Origin: an uncultured Anaerotruncus sp.
Lineage (GTDB): Bacteria; Bacillota; Clostridia; Oscillospirales; Ruminococcaceae
Direction of reading: 5' to 3'
DNA length: 18,271 nt
Assembly (NCBI GenBank): GCA_910586875.1
Contig: CAJUJI010000045.1
Location: forward strand, 1-18,271
Position 1 is the stretch's first letter. Each line of letters starts with the position of its first letter. Shown here piece by piece: positions 1 to 8,445 of the stretch. Position numbers and translations under genes: made by a program. The notes under the pieces were generated by a model that had not been told where the DNA came from, made no database searches, and saw nothing but the letters and a program-made list of their open reading frames with translations.

Positions 1-30
1 GTTTTACAATCATGAAATATAGATTTTTTG

Positions 31-67
31 AGAAGATATTCCATGATATTGAAAAGAATATTCAATG
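31..67 (+). promoter_or_regulatory. Candidate tandem operator sites upstream of mglB
   Basis: Two related 15-mers lie 22 bp apart: AGAAGATATTCCATG at 31-45 and AAAGAATATTCAATG at 53-67, with 11 of 15 positions identical. The second copy abuts or overlaps the expected -35 region of the mglB promoter. A 6-bp inverted repeat (ATTGAA at 48-53, TTCAAT at 61-66) is superimposed. AraC-type regulators commonly bind direct repeats about two helical turns apart next to -35, and a YesN/AraC-type regulator is encoded just downstream of mglBAC. Its binding here is inference; the repeat itself is visible. Confidence 0.4.
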
Positions 68-94
68 GTTTTTCACGTAAAGTCAAGCTATACT
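66..94 (+). promoter_or_regulatory. Probable mglB promoter (good -10, poor -35)
   Basis: TATACT at 89-94 is a good sigma-A -10 element. The hexamer 17 bp upstream (TGGTTT, 66-71) is a poor -35. That combination is common at activator-dependent promoters and fits the candidate operator sites just upstream. It leaves a leader of about 65 nt before the mglB start. Confidence 0.45.
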
Positions 95-165
95 AGAAAC
101 AGACAGAGGGACTGCATCCGGCAATTCCTTTGTCAATTACGACATGAACTAGGAGGAAAAAGAAA

Positions 166-1221
166 ATGAGAAAGATATTTGCATCTGTTCTTGCTGCTGC
201 AATGATCCTGAGCTTCGCAGCTTGCGGCGGCGGCAATGCACCGTCATCTTCCGCGCCAGCATCCTCTGCTCCGGCTTCTTCTGCTCCGGCTGAGAGCACC
301 CCAGCAGAAAGCACCCCAGAGGCCAGCGGTGACACGGTCAAGGTTGGTATCGCCATCTATAAGTTTGACGATAACTTCATGACCCTTTACCGCAACGAGC
401 TCAAGAGATACTTCGAGGAAGATTTGGCTTCTAAAAACGGTGTCACCTATGAGCTGACCATCATGGATGGTAAGGGCGACCAGGCTGAGCAGACCAACCA
501 GATCGACGGCTTTATCGCTAGCGGCATGGATGTAATCATCTGCAACATGGTACAGTCCTCGTCCGCAGCTACCGTTGTTGAGAAGTGCAAAGCTGCTGAC
601 ATTCCGGTCATCTTCATCAACCGCGAGCCGTCCGCTGAGGACCTGGAGCTGTGGGATAAGGTTGCTTATGTAGGCGCTGATGCACGTCAGTCCGGTACCT
701 TCCAGGGCGAAATCGTTTTGGAGACCGAGAACAAAGGCGACTTTAACGGCGATGGCGTTATTTCTTATGTAATGATCATGGGCGACCCTGAGAACGTAGA
801 TGCACAGTACCGCACCGAGTTCTCCATCAAGGCGCTGGAAGACGGCGGCATGAAGGTCGAGAAGCTGTTCGAGCAGCGCGCCGACTGGGATCAGGCAAAA
901 GGCCAGGAGCTGGCAAACACTGCTCTGACTCAGTTTGGTGATCAGGTTGAGGTTATCTTCTGCAACAACGACGCAATGGCACTGGGCGCTGCACAGGCAA
1001 TTGCTGCAAACGGCCGCAAGGTTGGCGAGAACATCTACCTGTTAGGTGTTGACGCTCTGGAAGAGGCACAGCAGATGGTAAAAGATGGTGAAATGACTGG
1101 TACCGTGCTCAACGACCACATCAACCAGGCACGCACCGCTGCCGATGTTGCTCTCAAAGCGCTCAACGGCGAGACGATTGAAAAGAACTACACCGTTGAC
1201 TATGTCAAGGTTACTGGCTAA
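166..1221 (+). CDS. mglB: Galactose/glucose ABC transporter substrate-binding lipoprotein MglB
   Basis: A 351-aa extracellular sugar-binding lipoprotein that should deliver galactose and/or glucose to the MglAC importer encoded next. It has a signal peptide with lipobox F-A-A-C (Cys20), then a Ser/Ala/Pro-rich linker (about 26-55) and a periplasmic-binding fold. Compared from memory with E. coli MglB, nine of ten sugar contacts are kept: D69, F71, N152, D212, R216, W241, N268, D296, N316. The position of E. coli His152 is N210. The calcium loop is kept (D192, N194, D196, distal E262). AGGAGG at 151-156 lies 9 nt before the ATG. It is first in the mgl operon and followed by an attenuator. Family assignment is firm; galactose versus glucose preference cannot be read from the sequence. 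Confidence 0.93.
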   Translation: MRKIFASVLAAAMILSFAACGGGNAPSSSAPASSAPASSAPAESTPAESTPEASGDTVKVGIAIYKFDDNFMTLYRNELKRYFEEDLASKNGVTYELTIMDGKGDQAEQTNQIDGFIASGMDVIICNMVQSSSAATVVEKCKAADIPVIFINREPSAEDLELWDKVAYVGADARQSGTFQGEIVLETENKGDFNGDGVISYVMIMGDPENVDAQYRTEFSIKALEDGGMKVEKLFEQRADWDQAKGQELANTALTQFGDQVEVIFCNNDAMALGAAQAIAANGRKVGENIYLLGVDALEEAQQMVKDGEMTGTVLNDHINQARTAADVALKALNGETIEKNYTVDYVKVTG

Positions 1222-1235
1222 TTTTTGAGGCATCT

Positions 1236-1273
1236 AAATTGCGTGTGCGTGCAAAGCGCACACGCAATTTTTT
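1236..1273 (+). terminator. Intra-operon hairpin with T-tract between mglB and mglA
   Basis: ATTGCGTGTGCG (1238-1249) pairs perfectly with CGCACACGCAAT (1257-1268) around a 7-nt loop. Flanking A/T pairs extend the stem to 14 bp, followed by a run of six T (1268-1273). It has intrinsic-terminator shape but sits inside the mgl operon, 26 nt before the mglA ATG. The likely role is partial termination or 3'-end protection, so that the binding protein is made in excess over the membrane components. Confidence 0.8.
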
Positions 1274-1298
1274 AAAAAGAAGAACAGGGGGTAGACCT

Positions 1299-2807
1299 AT
1301 GGCAGATTATCGGTTGGAAATGAGAGACATCGTCAAGACCTTTCCTGGTGTAAAGGCGCTGGACGGTGCAAATCTCAAGTTGCGGCCTGGTACAGTACAT
1401 GCTTTGATGGGTGAAAACGGCGCGGGCAAGTCCACCCTGATGAAGTGCATGTTCGGTATCTATAAAATGGACAGTGGCGAAATTTTCTATGAAGGGCAAA
1501 AGGTGCAGATTACCGACCCTATGGATGCGCTGAACCATGGTATTGCAATGGTTCACCAGGAGCTTCAGCCCATCCCCGAGCGCAGTGTCGCCGAAAATAT
1601 CTTTGTCGGACGCTACCCCCTGAAATCCGTCGCTGGCATCAAAATTGTTGACCACGAAAAAATGTATAAGGACACCGAGCGCCTGCTTAAAGAGGTCCGC
1701 ATGGATTTTGACCCGAAGGCGAAGCTGGGAACCCTTTCGGTTTCGCAAATGCAGTCGGTAGAAATTGCAAAAGCGGTTTCAGCCGATTGTCGGGTGCTCA
1801 TTTTGGATGAGCCGACCTCCTCGCTGACCTCGCATGAGGTAGAAGCGCTGTTCCGTATTATCGAGGACCTCAAAGCAAAAGGCGTTTCCATCGTCTATAT
1901 CTCTCATAAGATGGACGAAATTCTCCGCATCTCGGATGAGGTTACCATCATGCGCGATGGCCAATATATCGGCACCTGGGAGGCAAAGGAGCTGACGATT
2001 GACTTCATCATCTCCAAGATGGTTGGACGTGAGCTGACCAATCTTTATCCCACCCGCGAAAATACGCCAGGCGAGGTTGTGTTTGAGGTGAAGGACTTTA
2101 CCTCCATCAATCCTAAATCGTTTCGGGATGTTTCCTTCCAGCTGCGGCGCGGCGAGATTCTTGGCGTTGGCGGGCTGGTCGGTGCACAGCGTACCGAGCT
2201 GATGGAAGGGCTGTTTGGCATTCGCTGCCACACCAAAGGGACCGTCTCCTATAAGGGTGAGCCGCTGAACATCAACCGTCCACAGGACGCAATCCGCAAG
2301 GGAATCGCGCTATTGACCGAGGACCGGCGCGCCACCGGAATTTTAGGTGTGCTTTCCATCGCAGATAACGTATCTATCGCCTCTCTTGACAAATATCTGG
2401 AATTTGGCATTATGCTAAATGATAAAAAAATTGAACAGCTTGTTGCGGATAATGTAAAAAAGTTATCCATCAAAGCTCCCAGCAGTAAAACGCTCATTCA
2501 GTCGCTTTCGGGCGGAAATCAGCAAAAGGTGCTCATCAGCCGCTGGCTGGCGAACAATCCGGATATTCTGATTTTGGATGAACCGACCCGCGGCATCGAC
2601 GTCGGCGCGAAATATGAGATTTACTGCATTATTGCAGAATTGGCAAAACAGGGCAAGAGCATCATCATGATTTCCTCTGAAATGGGTGAGCTGATTGGCA
2701 TGTCCGACCGCATCATGGTGATGTGTGACGGAAAGGTAACCGGCTTTATCGACGGCAAAGAAGCCAACCAGGAAAATGTCATGGCCCTGGCTACGCAATT
2801 TTCATAA
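1299..2807 (+). CDS. mglA: Galactose/methyl galactoside importer ATP-binding protein MglA
   Basis: A 502-aa tandem ABC ATPase that powers hexose import through MglC. Half 1 has Walker A GENGAGKST (38-46), a degenerate signature (LSVSQMQ) and Walker B LILDEPTSSL. Half 2 has the degenerate Walker A typical of this class (GLVGAQRTE), a canonical LSGGNQQK signature and LILDEPTRGID. Two nucleotide domains in about 500 residues, with only one intact Walker A, is diagnostic of the MglA/RbsA/XylG carbohydrate group. The ATG at 1299, with GGGGG-rich SD 1286-1291, is preferred over an in-frame start at 1239 that lies inside the upstream hairpin. The mgl assignment rests on the flanking MglB and MglC. 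Confidence 0.95.
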   Translation: MADYRLEMRDIVKTFPGVKALDGANLKLRPGTVHALMGENGAGKSTLMKCMFGIYKMDSGEIFYEGQKVQITDPMDALNHGIAMVHQELQPIPERSVAENIFVGRYPLKSVAGIKIVDHEKMYKDTERLLKEVRMDFDPKAKLGTLSVSQMQSVEIAKAVSADCRVLILDEPTSSLTSHEVEALFRIIEDLKAKGVSIVYISHKMDEILRISDEVTIMRDGQYIGTWEAKELTIDFIISKMVGRELTNLYPTRENTPGEVVFEVKDFTSINPKSFRDVSFQLRRGEILGVGGLVGAQRTELMEGLFGIRCHTKGTVSYKGEPLNINRPQDAIRKGIALLTEDRRATGILGVLSIADNVSIASLDKYLEFGIMLNDKKIEQLVADNVKKLSIKAPSSKTLIQSLSGGNQQKVLISRWLANNPDILILDEPTRGIDVGAKYEIYCIIAELAKQGKSIIMISSEMGELIGMSDRIMVMCDGKVTGFIDGKEANQENVMALATQFS

Positions 2808-2828
2808 TTTCAAAGGAGGATTTCAAAG

Positions 2829-3824
2829 ATGGATACTGCTAAGAAAAATCAAGTTGGCGCATTCCTTCAAAACCATGCAATGGTTATCCTGATGATTTTG
2901 GTTGCAATCGTGGTTGGTATTTTAAAACCGAACTTTATCTCCGGCGCAAACTTTAAAAACCTTTCGGTTAACACCGCGGTGCGCTTCATTGTTGCGCTGG
3001 GCGTTTCCGGCTGTCTGATTACCAAAGGAACCGACCTTTCTGCCGGACGTTTGGTTGGTTTGGGCGCTTGTATTTCCGGCGTGCTGCTCCAGCGCATCGA
3101 TTACAGCGACCGCTTCTTCCCCGGCCTGCCGGATATGCCGATTATCGTTGCACTGCTGATTGCAGTTGCGGTCTGCTCGATTTTCGGAATTGCAAATGGA
3201 CTGATTATCTCTTACCTGAAGGTGCCTCCTTTCCTGACCACACTGGGTATGCAGATTTTCGTTTACGGTATTTGTCTGGTATTCACCGGCGCAAAACCAA
3301 TCGGCGGCTTTAAAAAGAGCTACACCGGCTTTGCAAACATCGCGTTTATAAATGGTTATCTTTCGGTATTGGTTATTGTTGCATTTATCTGCGGCCTATA
3401 TATGTGGTTCTTATACAATAAGACCCGTCACGGAAAATATATGTATGCCATCGGCGGCAACGAGAGCGCTGCTGAGGTCGCTGGTATCAACACCAAAGCA
3501 ACCTTGATTCGCATTTACATGCTGGCCAGCATCATGTATGCGCTGGCAGGCTTCCTGTGGGCAGCAAAATCCGGCGGTACCTCGGTTAACATGGGACAGG
3601 GCTATGAGCTGGAGGCAATCGCCGCTTGTACCATCGGCGGCGTATCGGTAAACGGCGGTGTCGGCCGTGTATCCGGCATTCTGGTTGGCGTTCTGGTATT
3701 CGAGCTGCTGAAAATCTCGCTGCAATTCATGGGCGTTGAGACCTCCTATACCTATATCGTACAGGGTTTGGTTATCATCATCGCAGTTGCACTCGACCTG
3801 CGCAAATACCTCGCAAAAAAATAA
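2829..3824 (+). CDS. mglC: Galactose/methyl galactoside importer permease MglC
   Basis: A 331-aa inner-membrane permease of the BPD_transp_2 (RbsC/MglC/XylH) family. It is hydrophobic throughout, with about 8-10 membrane spans starting near residue 17. It carries the family's TDLSAGRLVGLGA segment after the second span (68-80) and the cytoplasmic coupling loop GGNESAAEVAGI (209-220) that contacts the ATPase. An AAGGAGGA SD at 2813-2820 precedes the ATG, 21 nt after the mglA stop, so it is co-transcribed with mglBA. It probably works as a homodimer with MglA. An imperfect terminator follows. Confidence 0.95.
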   Translation: MDTAKKNQVGAFLQNHAMVILMILVAIVVGILKPNFISGANFKNLSVNTAVRFIVALGVSGCLITKGTDLSAGRLVGLGACISGVLLQRIDYSDRFFPGLPDMPIIVALLIAVAVCSIFGIANGLIISYLKVPPFLTTLGMQIFVYGICLVFTGAKPIGGFKKSYTGFANIAFINGYLSVLVIVAFICGLYMWFLYNKTRHGKYMYAIGGNESAAEVAGINTKATLIRIYMLASIMYALAGFLWAAKSGGTSVNMGQGYELEAIAACTIGGVSVNGGVGRVSGILVGVLVFELLKISLQFMGVETSYTYIVQGLVIIIAVALDLRKYLAKK

Positions 3825-3845
3825 GCCCCCTATTTTTCTTTCATT

Positions 3846-3880
3846 TTCCGTACCGCCCTTTTTGGGCGGTGCGGAATTTG
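3846..3880 (+). terminator. Probable terminator after mglC
   Basis: TTCCGTACCGCCC (3846-3858) pairs with GGGCGGTGCGGAA (3864-3876) around TTTTT. The stem is 13 bp with one T-G wobble. Only a short T-run (TTTG) follows, so termination may be leaky and some readthrough into the regulator operon is possible. No clear promoter was found in 3881-3940. Confidence 0.65.
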
Positions 3881-3946
3881 TTATAAAATTTTGTCATAGC
3901 GCTGACTTTTTGCTGCTTGCAGGCGGCGAAATGAAAGGAGAGTTCA

Positions 3947-5560
3947 ATGAGCTACTATAAGGTCATCATTGTGGATGATGAAGCAGAAATCCGTGATGGC
4001 ATCCGCTGCAAGATCGATTGGGCTGGCAACGGCTTTGAGCTGGTTAGTTCTGCGGAAAATGGTCAGGAGGCTCTGGAGCTTTCCGAACAGCTCCACCCCG
4101 ATGTGGTGCTCACCGACATTAAAATGCCCTTTATGGATGGGCTGACCCTTGCAAAGCATCTGGCCGAGCGGATGCCTGCCACCAAACTGGTGCTTTTCTC
4201 CGGTTTCGACGATTTTGAATATGCACAGAAGGCAATCCAACTAAACGTTGTGCAGTATATTCTCAAACCGATTGACGCCGCGGAATTAACCGAGGTGCTC
4301 CAGCGGCTGAAAACCCAGCTGGATACTGAATTTGCTGAAAAACGGGATATCGAAGCTCTGCGCGCACACTACCAGAGCAGCCTGCCGTTGCTGCGGGAGC
4401 AATTCTATTGCCGGCTGATCGATGGGCGGATGTCCAGTCAGCGCATCCGGGAACAGGCGGCATTGTATGAGATCGACCTTTCCGGCAGTTGGTGGACGGT
4501 GGTACTGCTGCATATCGACGCAGGCAACGCCGACAGCGCTTTTGCGCAGGAGAGCGAGCTTATCCCACTCTCGGTCAAACAGTTTGCAGACGAGGGCATC
4601 CGCCATTGCTGCCAGCGCAGTTTAATCTATAACGATTATGTGGCGATCATCGCCAGCTTTGACGAGCAAAGCCAGGTGCTCACATTGATTGACGACCTCA
4701 ACCACGTTTGTACCCAGGCGCGCCGCTTTTTAAATCTGGCGCTGACCGCAGGAGTAGGTGCACCCTGCTCGGATTTATCCAGCCTATATTATTCCACCCA
4801 GGGCGCACGCAGCGCGTTGGATTATCGGGTATTGATGGGCGCTGGCCGCGCTATCTACATCGGCGATGTCGAGCCGGACCCCTCCGCACAGCTGCAATTC
4901 AGCGAACAGGAAAGCCGTGAGCTGATTTCCGCAATCAAGCTGGGCACACCCGAAAGTATTCACACCGCTGCCGAACGATTTCTTTCCCAGTTTCGAGCAG
5001 CACGCCTGCCACTGGGACAGTTCCAGCTTTACTTTATTGAGATGATGGCGGAGCTGCTCAAAATCGTCCGCGCCTATCAGCTGGACATCGAGGAGCTCTT
5101 TGGAAAGGACTTTGACGGCAATTTCCACCTTTCTCGATTTGATTCGCTGGAAGAACTGGCCAATTGGTTTTTGGACACCTGCCTAAAAATTAGTACGCTG
5201 ATCCGGCGCGAACGCACCTATTCTGCCCGCGCGACCGCCGACCGTGCAAAACAGTTTATCACCACACATTATTCCGACCCTGATATTTCGGTTGAGATGC
5301 TTTGCGACCATCTGCATGTTTCCCCCGCTTACTTTTCTACCCTATTTAAAAAAGAAACCGGCATGAGCTTTGTAACCTATCTAACCGATGTGCGTATGGA
5401 TCAGGCGGTTCGGCTGCTTTCCACAACCGAACTGAAAACCTACGAAATCTCCTTGCAGGTCGGTTACATCGAGCCAAATTATTTCAGCTACGTCTTTAAA
5501 AAACGATTCGGCATCTCCCCCACCAAATACCGGAACAACCAGGGAGGAAAAAATGTCTGA
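3947..5560 (+). CDS. YesN-type response regulator (REC plus AraC-type HTH)
   Basis: A 537-aa cytoplasmic transcription factor. The N-terminal receiver domain has the acidic pair D10/D11, the phosphoacceptor D57 in VVLTDIKMP, S85 in LFSGFDDF and K107 in YILKP. A long middle segment (about 130-425) resembles the linker of YesN-like regulators. The last ~105 residues are a double-HTH AraC domain (SVEMLCDHLHVSPAYFSTLFK, then the second helix pair ending near FKKRFGISPTKYR). AAAGGAG at 3934-3940 sets the start. The stop overlaps the kinase start by 8 nt, so the pair is translationally coupled. Its inferred target is the mglB promoter (tandem repeats at 31-67); the regulated genes cannot be proven from sequence. 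Confidence 0.92.
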   Translation: MSYYKVIIVDDEAEIRDGIRCKIDWAGNGFELVSSAENGQEALELSEQLHPDVVLTDIKMPFMDGLTLAKHLAERMPATKLVLFSGFDDFEYAQKAIQLNVVQYILKPIDAAELTEVLQRLKTQLDTEFAEKRDIEALRAHYQSSLPLLREQFYCRLIDGRMSSQRIREQAALYEIDLSGSWWTVVLLHIDAGNADSAFAQESELIPLSVKQFADEGIRHCCQRSLIYNDYVAIIASFDEQSQVLTLIDDLNHVCTQARRFLNLALTAGVGAPCSDLSSLYYSTQGARSALDYRVLMGAGRAIYIGDVEPDPSAQLQFSEQESRELISAIKLGTPESIHTAAERFLSQFRAARLPLGQFQLYFIEMMAELLKIVRAYQLDIEELFGKDFDGNFHLSRFDSLEELANWFLDTCLKISTLIRRERTYSARATADRAKQFITTHYSDPDISVEMLCDHLHVSPAYFSTLFKKETGMSFVTYLTDVRMDQAVRLLSTTELKTYEISLQVGYIEPNYFSYVFKKRFGISPTKYRNNQGGKNV

Positions 5561-7355
5561 TGCAGTCCGCCGGCTGACCAAATGGGTTCGCCGCATGAGC
5601 ATCCAATACCTGATTTCCATTTCGTTCAGCATCATTGCACTATTTGGAGTGGTCGCGCTGGGCCTGACCCTGCACGCCCGCTATACCACCGCGACCGAGG
5701 CTCAAGCACAGGCTTATAATCTGCGCATTCTCAACCAGGTAAACAGCAATTTAGACATCTACCTGCGCAATATGATGCGGGTCTCGGACGCGATATACTA
5801 TCGGGTACTGAAAAATATTGATCTGGCGCAGGATGAAATCGACACACCGATGAATTTGCTATATGAGACCAACCGGGAGCTGTTGGTCAGCATTGCGCTG
5901 TTCGACGATGCAGGCGGGCTGGTGTATGCTTCCCCGCTCTCGCGCCTTAAACAGACGGTGCAGCCTCACCAGCAGGATTGGTTTTTACGCGCCATCGGAC
6001 GCACTGAAAATTTGCATTTTTCTGTTCCGCATGTGCAAAATTTGTTTGAGGACCCCGATTACCGCTACCGCTGGGTAGTCTCCCTTTCAAGGGCGGTTGA
6101 GCTGACCACCAACGGCGTAATTCGCCAAGGAGTGCTGTTGGTGGATATGAGCTTTTCCGGAATTGAACAGCTCTTTAAAAATGTAAACTTAGGGGAGAAT
6201 GGGTATGTCTACCTGATCAATCCCGAGGGCGAAGTGATCTACCATCCGCGTCAGCAGCTGCTCTATTCCAATCTGTTGGAGGAAAACAATCTGGTCGCCG
6301 CCTCCTATGACGATGGCAACCACTTTGAAACCTTTCAGGGGCACAAACGTCTTGTTACAGTAAAAACGGTCGGCTATACCGGCTGGAAGATTGTCGGAGT
6401 CTCCCCTGCGATCTATGGTCTCACCTCCGATTACTACCATCTGCGGACGTTTGTATTTTTCGCACTCGGCTTCTCGATCTTCCTGATGATATTTGCGAAT
6501 ATTTTTGTCTCCTCCCGAATTGCTGACCCCATCACAGCGTTAGAAAACTCGGTGCGCGAGCTGGAACACGGCAACTGGGATGCACCCATTGCAATCGGTG
6601 GCTCATACGAAATCCAGCATCTGGGCAGTGCAATCCGCTCGATGGCGGTACAAACACGCAAGCTGATGGATGACATTTTGGTAGAGCAGGAGGAGAAACG
6701 CCGCAATGAGCTAGACGCACTACAAAGCCAAATCAACCCGCACTTTCTGTATAATACGCTGGATTCCATCGTTTGGATGATCGAAAATGAGCGCTACCCG
6801 GAGGCAATCCGCATGGTAACCGCGCTTGCACGGCTATTTCGCATCTCACTAAGCCGCGGACGCACCATCATTCCGGTCGCAGACGAGCTGGAACATGCCC
6901 GCAATTATATGACCATCCAGCTCATGCGCTATAAAAACAAATTCACCATCCGATTTGACGCCGCACCAGAAACCCTGCGCCTCTCCACCGTCAAGCTCAT
7001 CGTCCAGCCGCTTTTAGAGAATGCCATCTATCACGGCATGGAGTACATGGACGGGGATGGCGAAATTATCGTCTCCAGCTATTTAGAACAGGGGGATTTG
7101 TACATCGCTGTCACCGACAACGGCGGAGGTATTCCAGCTGAGCGCTGTGCAAAGCTGCTGACCGACCAAACCCTTGGGCATGGCAAGGGCTCCGGCATCG
7201 GACTGCGCAATGTACATCAGCGTATCCAGCTCCGTTATGGCGCACAGTATGGCCTTTGCATCCTCAGCGAGCCGGATGAAGGGACCACCGTTCAAATTCA
7301 TCTGCCGGCCATCCCCTACGACCAGCCGCCAAAGGAGGAAACGCATGAAACATAA
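5553..7355 (+). CDS. YesM/LytS-type sensor histidine kinase with Cache-like extracellular domain
   Basis: A 600-aa membrane kinase paired with the upstream regulator. TM1 spans about 17-41. The extracellular sensor region (about 43-296) has Cache-like sequence (YVYLINPEGEVIYHP, 218-232). TM2 is about 297-320, HAMP about 321-373. The His_kinase domain has phospho-acceptor H397 in QINPHFLYN, followed by HATPase with N-box LLENAI (N490), G1 DNGGGIP (522-528) and G2 GSGIGL (546-551). GGGAGG lies just before the ATG, inside the 3' end of the regulator gene. The stop overlaps the next gene by 11 nt. That overlap with a tethered sugar-binding protein suggests the kinase receives its signal from a binding protein, as in XylFII-LytS, rather than sensing sugar alone. 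Confidence 0.93.
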   Translation: MSDAVRRLTKWVRRMSIQYLISISFSIIALFGVVALGLTLHARYTTATEAQAQAYNLRILNQVNSNLDIYLRNMMRVSDAIYYRVLKNIDLAQDEIDTPMNLLYETNRELLVSIALFDDAGGLVYASPLSRLKQTVQPHQQDWFLRAIGRTENLHFSVPHVQNLFEDPDYRYRWVVSLSRAVELTTNGVIRQGVLLVDMSFSGIEQLFKNVNLGENGYVYLINPEGEVIYHPRQQLLYSNLLEENNLVAASYDDGNHFETFQGHKRLVTVKTVGYTGWKIVGVSPAIYGLTSDYYHLRTFVFFALGFSIFLMIFANIFVSSRIADPITALENSVRELEHGNWDAPIAIGGSYEIQHLGSAIRSMAVQTRKLMDDILVEQEEKRRNELDALQSQINPHFLYNTLDSIVWMIENERYPEAIRMVTALARLFRISLSRGRTIIPVADELEHARNYMTIQLMRYKNKFTIRFDAAPETLRLSTVKLIVQPLLENAIYHGMEYMDGDGEIIVSSYLEQGDLYIAVTDNGGGIPAERCAKLLTDQTLGHGKGSGIGLRNVHQRIQLRYGAQYGLCILSEPDEGTTVQIHLPAIPYDQPPKEETHET

Positions 7356-8316
7356 AAAGCTGTTGATCGCTTTTCTGATGACCTTGGCTTTTTTGCTGCT
7401 GTTCTCCTTCCTACTATATAGGCTGCTGGCACAGGAACAGCCTGCACGCGTTTATTCCATCTCGGTGCTGGTCCGCGGCCAAAGCAGCGATAGCTGGACC
7501 AATGTACGCCAGGGGGCGGAGCAGGCCGCCAGCGAGCGCAATATCGATTTAAGCTTTATTACACTTTCGGAGGAAAACAACCTCAATGAGCAAATTTTTC
7601 TGCTGAATCGAGAGGTTGAGGGCGGCGCAAATGCAATCGTGCTTTCCGCCGCCAGCTTTGAGGGATTGTTTGAACCGCTTTCCCGCATCAGCAACAAGCT
7701 TCCGATTGTTTGTATCGAATCCCCTGCCGACAGCAGTACGGTTGTCAGCTGCATTGCCGCGGATGATTACCAGATGGGGCAGATGCTCGGTCAGCGAATG
7801 ATCAGCACCCATTTTGTTCGCCAGCTGCGGGTCGCAGTTTTGGATACCAGCCCCAACTGTGAAAACATCACCCAACGCCGCCAGGGATTGCTGGACCAGT
7901 TCAGCGAACAGGAGCAGTTTGAATTTCTCCAGCTCTGGCCGCTCTCCAACAATCGGGAGATGGCCGCAAAGGAACTAGCCGAAAATCTTTCTGCGCAGCA
8001 CATCAATGTTCTGGTCGCGCTCGAACCTTACGCGCTCGAACTGGCGGCGCTAGCGATACAGGATACCAGCGAAAAAATCGAGCTGTATGGCATCGGCAAT
8101 TCTGGGCGGATTGCATCGTTTATCGAGCAGGATGTGATTACTGCCACCATCATTCAAAACGATTTCGGCATCGGCTATCTCGGCGTGAAAGCCGCGTTTG
8201 ACGCTTTAGAAGGCGACATGGCCTCTGTACCGGTTACAGTGGAACACCGCCTAATCACCAGCAGCAATATGTATGATCCTGAAAATCAGCGGCTTTTGTT
8301 CCCATTCATCCGCTGA
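7345..8316 (+). CDS. Membrane-tethered sugar-binding protein, likely sensory (XylFII-like role)
   Basis: A 323-aa protein with a Lys-rich N terminus, one strong hydrophobic segment (about 6-29) and then a periplasmic-binding-protein fold of the Peripla_BP_4 type (SISVLVRGQSSDSWTNVRQG near the N-lobe; NDFGIGYLGVKAAFDAL near the C-lobe). It lacks a lipobox Cys after the hydrophobic segment, so it should stay anchored by an uncleaved helix, not by lipid. AAAGGAGG precedes the ATG, which lies 11 nt inside the kinase gene, so the two are translationally coupled. The galactose-pocket signature of MglB is not preserved here, so its ligand is unknown. In clostridial XylFII-LytS systems a tethered binding protein contacts the kinase's extracellular domain; the same role is inferred here. 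A solo transport component is the less likely alternative. Confidence 0.8.
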   Translation: MKHKKLLIAFLMTLAFLLLFSFLLYRLLAQEQPARVYSISVLVRGQSSDSWTNVRQGAEQAASERNIDLSFITLSEENNLNEQIFLLNREVEGGANAIVLSAASFEGLFEPLSRISNKLPIVCIESPADSSTVVSCIAADDYQMGQMLGQRMISTHFVRQLRVAVLDTSPNCENITQRRQGLLDQFSEQEQFEFLQLWPLSNNREMAAKELAENLSAQHINVLVALEPYALELAALAIQDTSEKIELYGIGNSGRIASFIEQDVITATIIQNDFGIGYLGVKAAFDALEGDMASVPVTVEHRLITSSNMYDPENQRLLFPFIR

Positions 8317-8373
8317 GAATTGCCTTCGGCAGCGCCTTTGGCCACCCTATGGGGCATTAAGGAGCGCATTTCA

Positions 8374-8406
8374 AAGGGGGGATTTTCGCAAGAAAAAAGC
8401 CCCCTT
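8374..8406 (+). other. Hairpin in the gap between the two binding-protein genes
   Basis: AAGGGGG (8374-8380) pairs with CCCCCTT (8400-8406). Inside it, TTTTC and GAAAA can pair around a GCAA tetraloop. No T-tract follows, so it is not an intrinsic terminator. The surrounding 129-nt gap (8317-8445) also contains two short TGCC/GGCA hairpins, one of them (TGCC-AAAT-GGCA) close to the SD of the next gene. mRNA processing, stabilisation or tuning of the downstream lipoprotein is a reasonable guess. Confidence 0.5.
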
Positions 8407-8445
8407 GTCGAGCTGCCAAATGGCACTGACGATAGGAGGTTCCCT

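Noticed and set aside
93..356. Minus-strand reading frame over the mglB signal peptide and linker
   Set aside because: It is an Ala/Gly/Glu-rich mirror of the Ser/Ala/Pro linker codons, with no SD and no family resemblance; MglB on the plus strand is certain.
1272..1748. 158-aa minus-strand frame inside mglA
   Set aside because: Lies wholly opposite a clear ABC ATPase, has no SD or recognisable domain, and is a by-product of codon bias.
1779..2231. 150-aa minus-strand frame inside mglA
   Set aside because: Same reason: it is opposite strongly conserved ATPase sequence and has no start signal.
7174..7344. Upstream extension of the tethered binding protein
   Set aside because: No SD at the upstream ATG, the extra residues are read out of frame through the conserved kinase ATPase domain, and AAAGGAGG selects the ATG at 7345.
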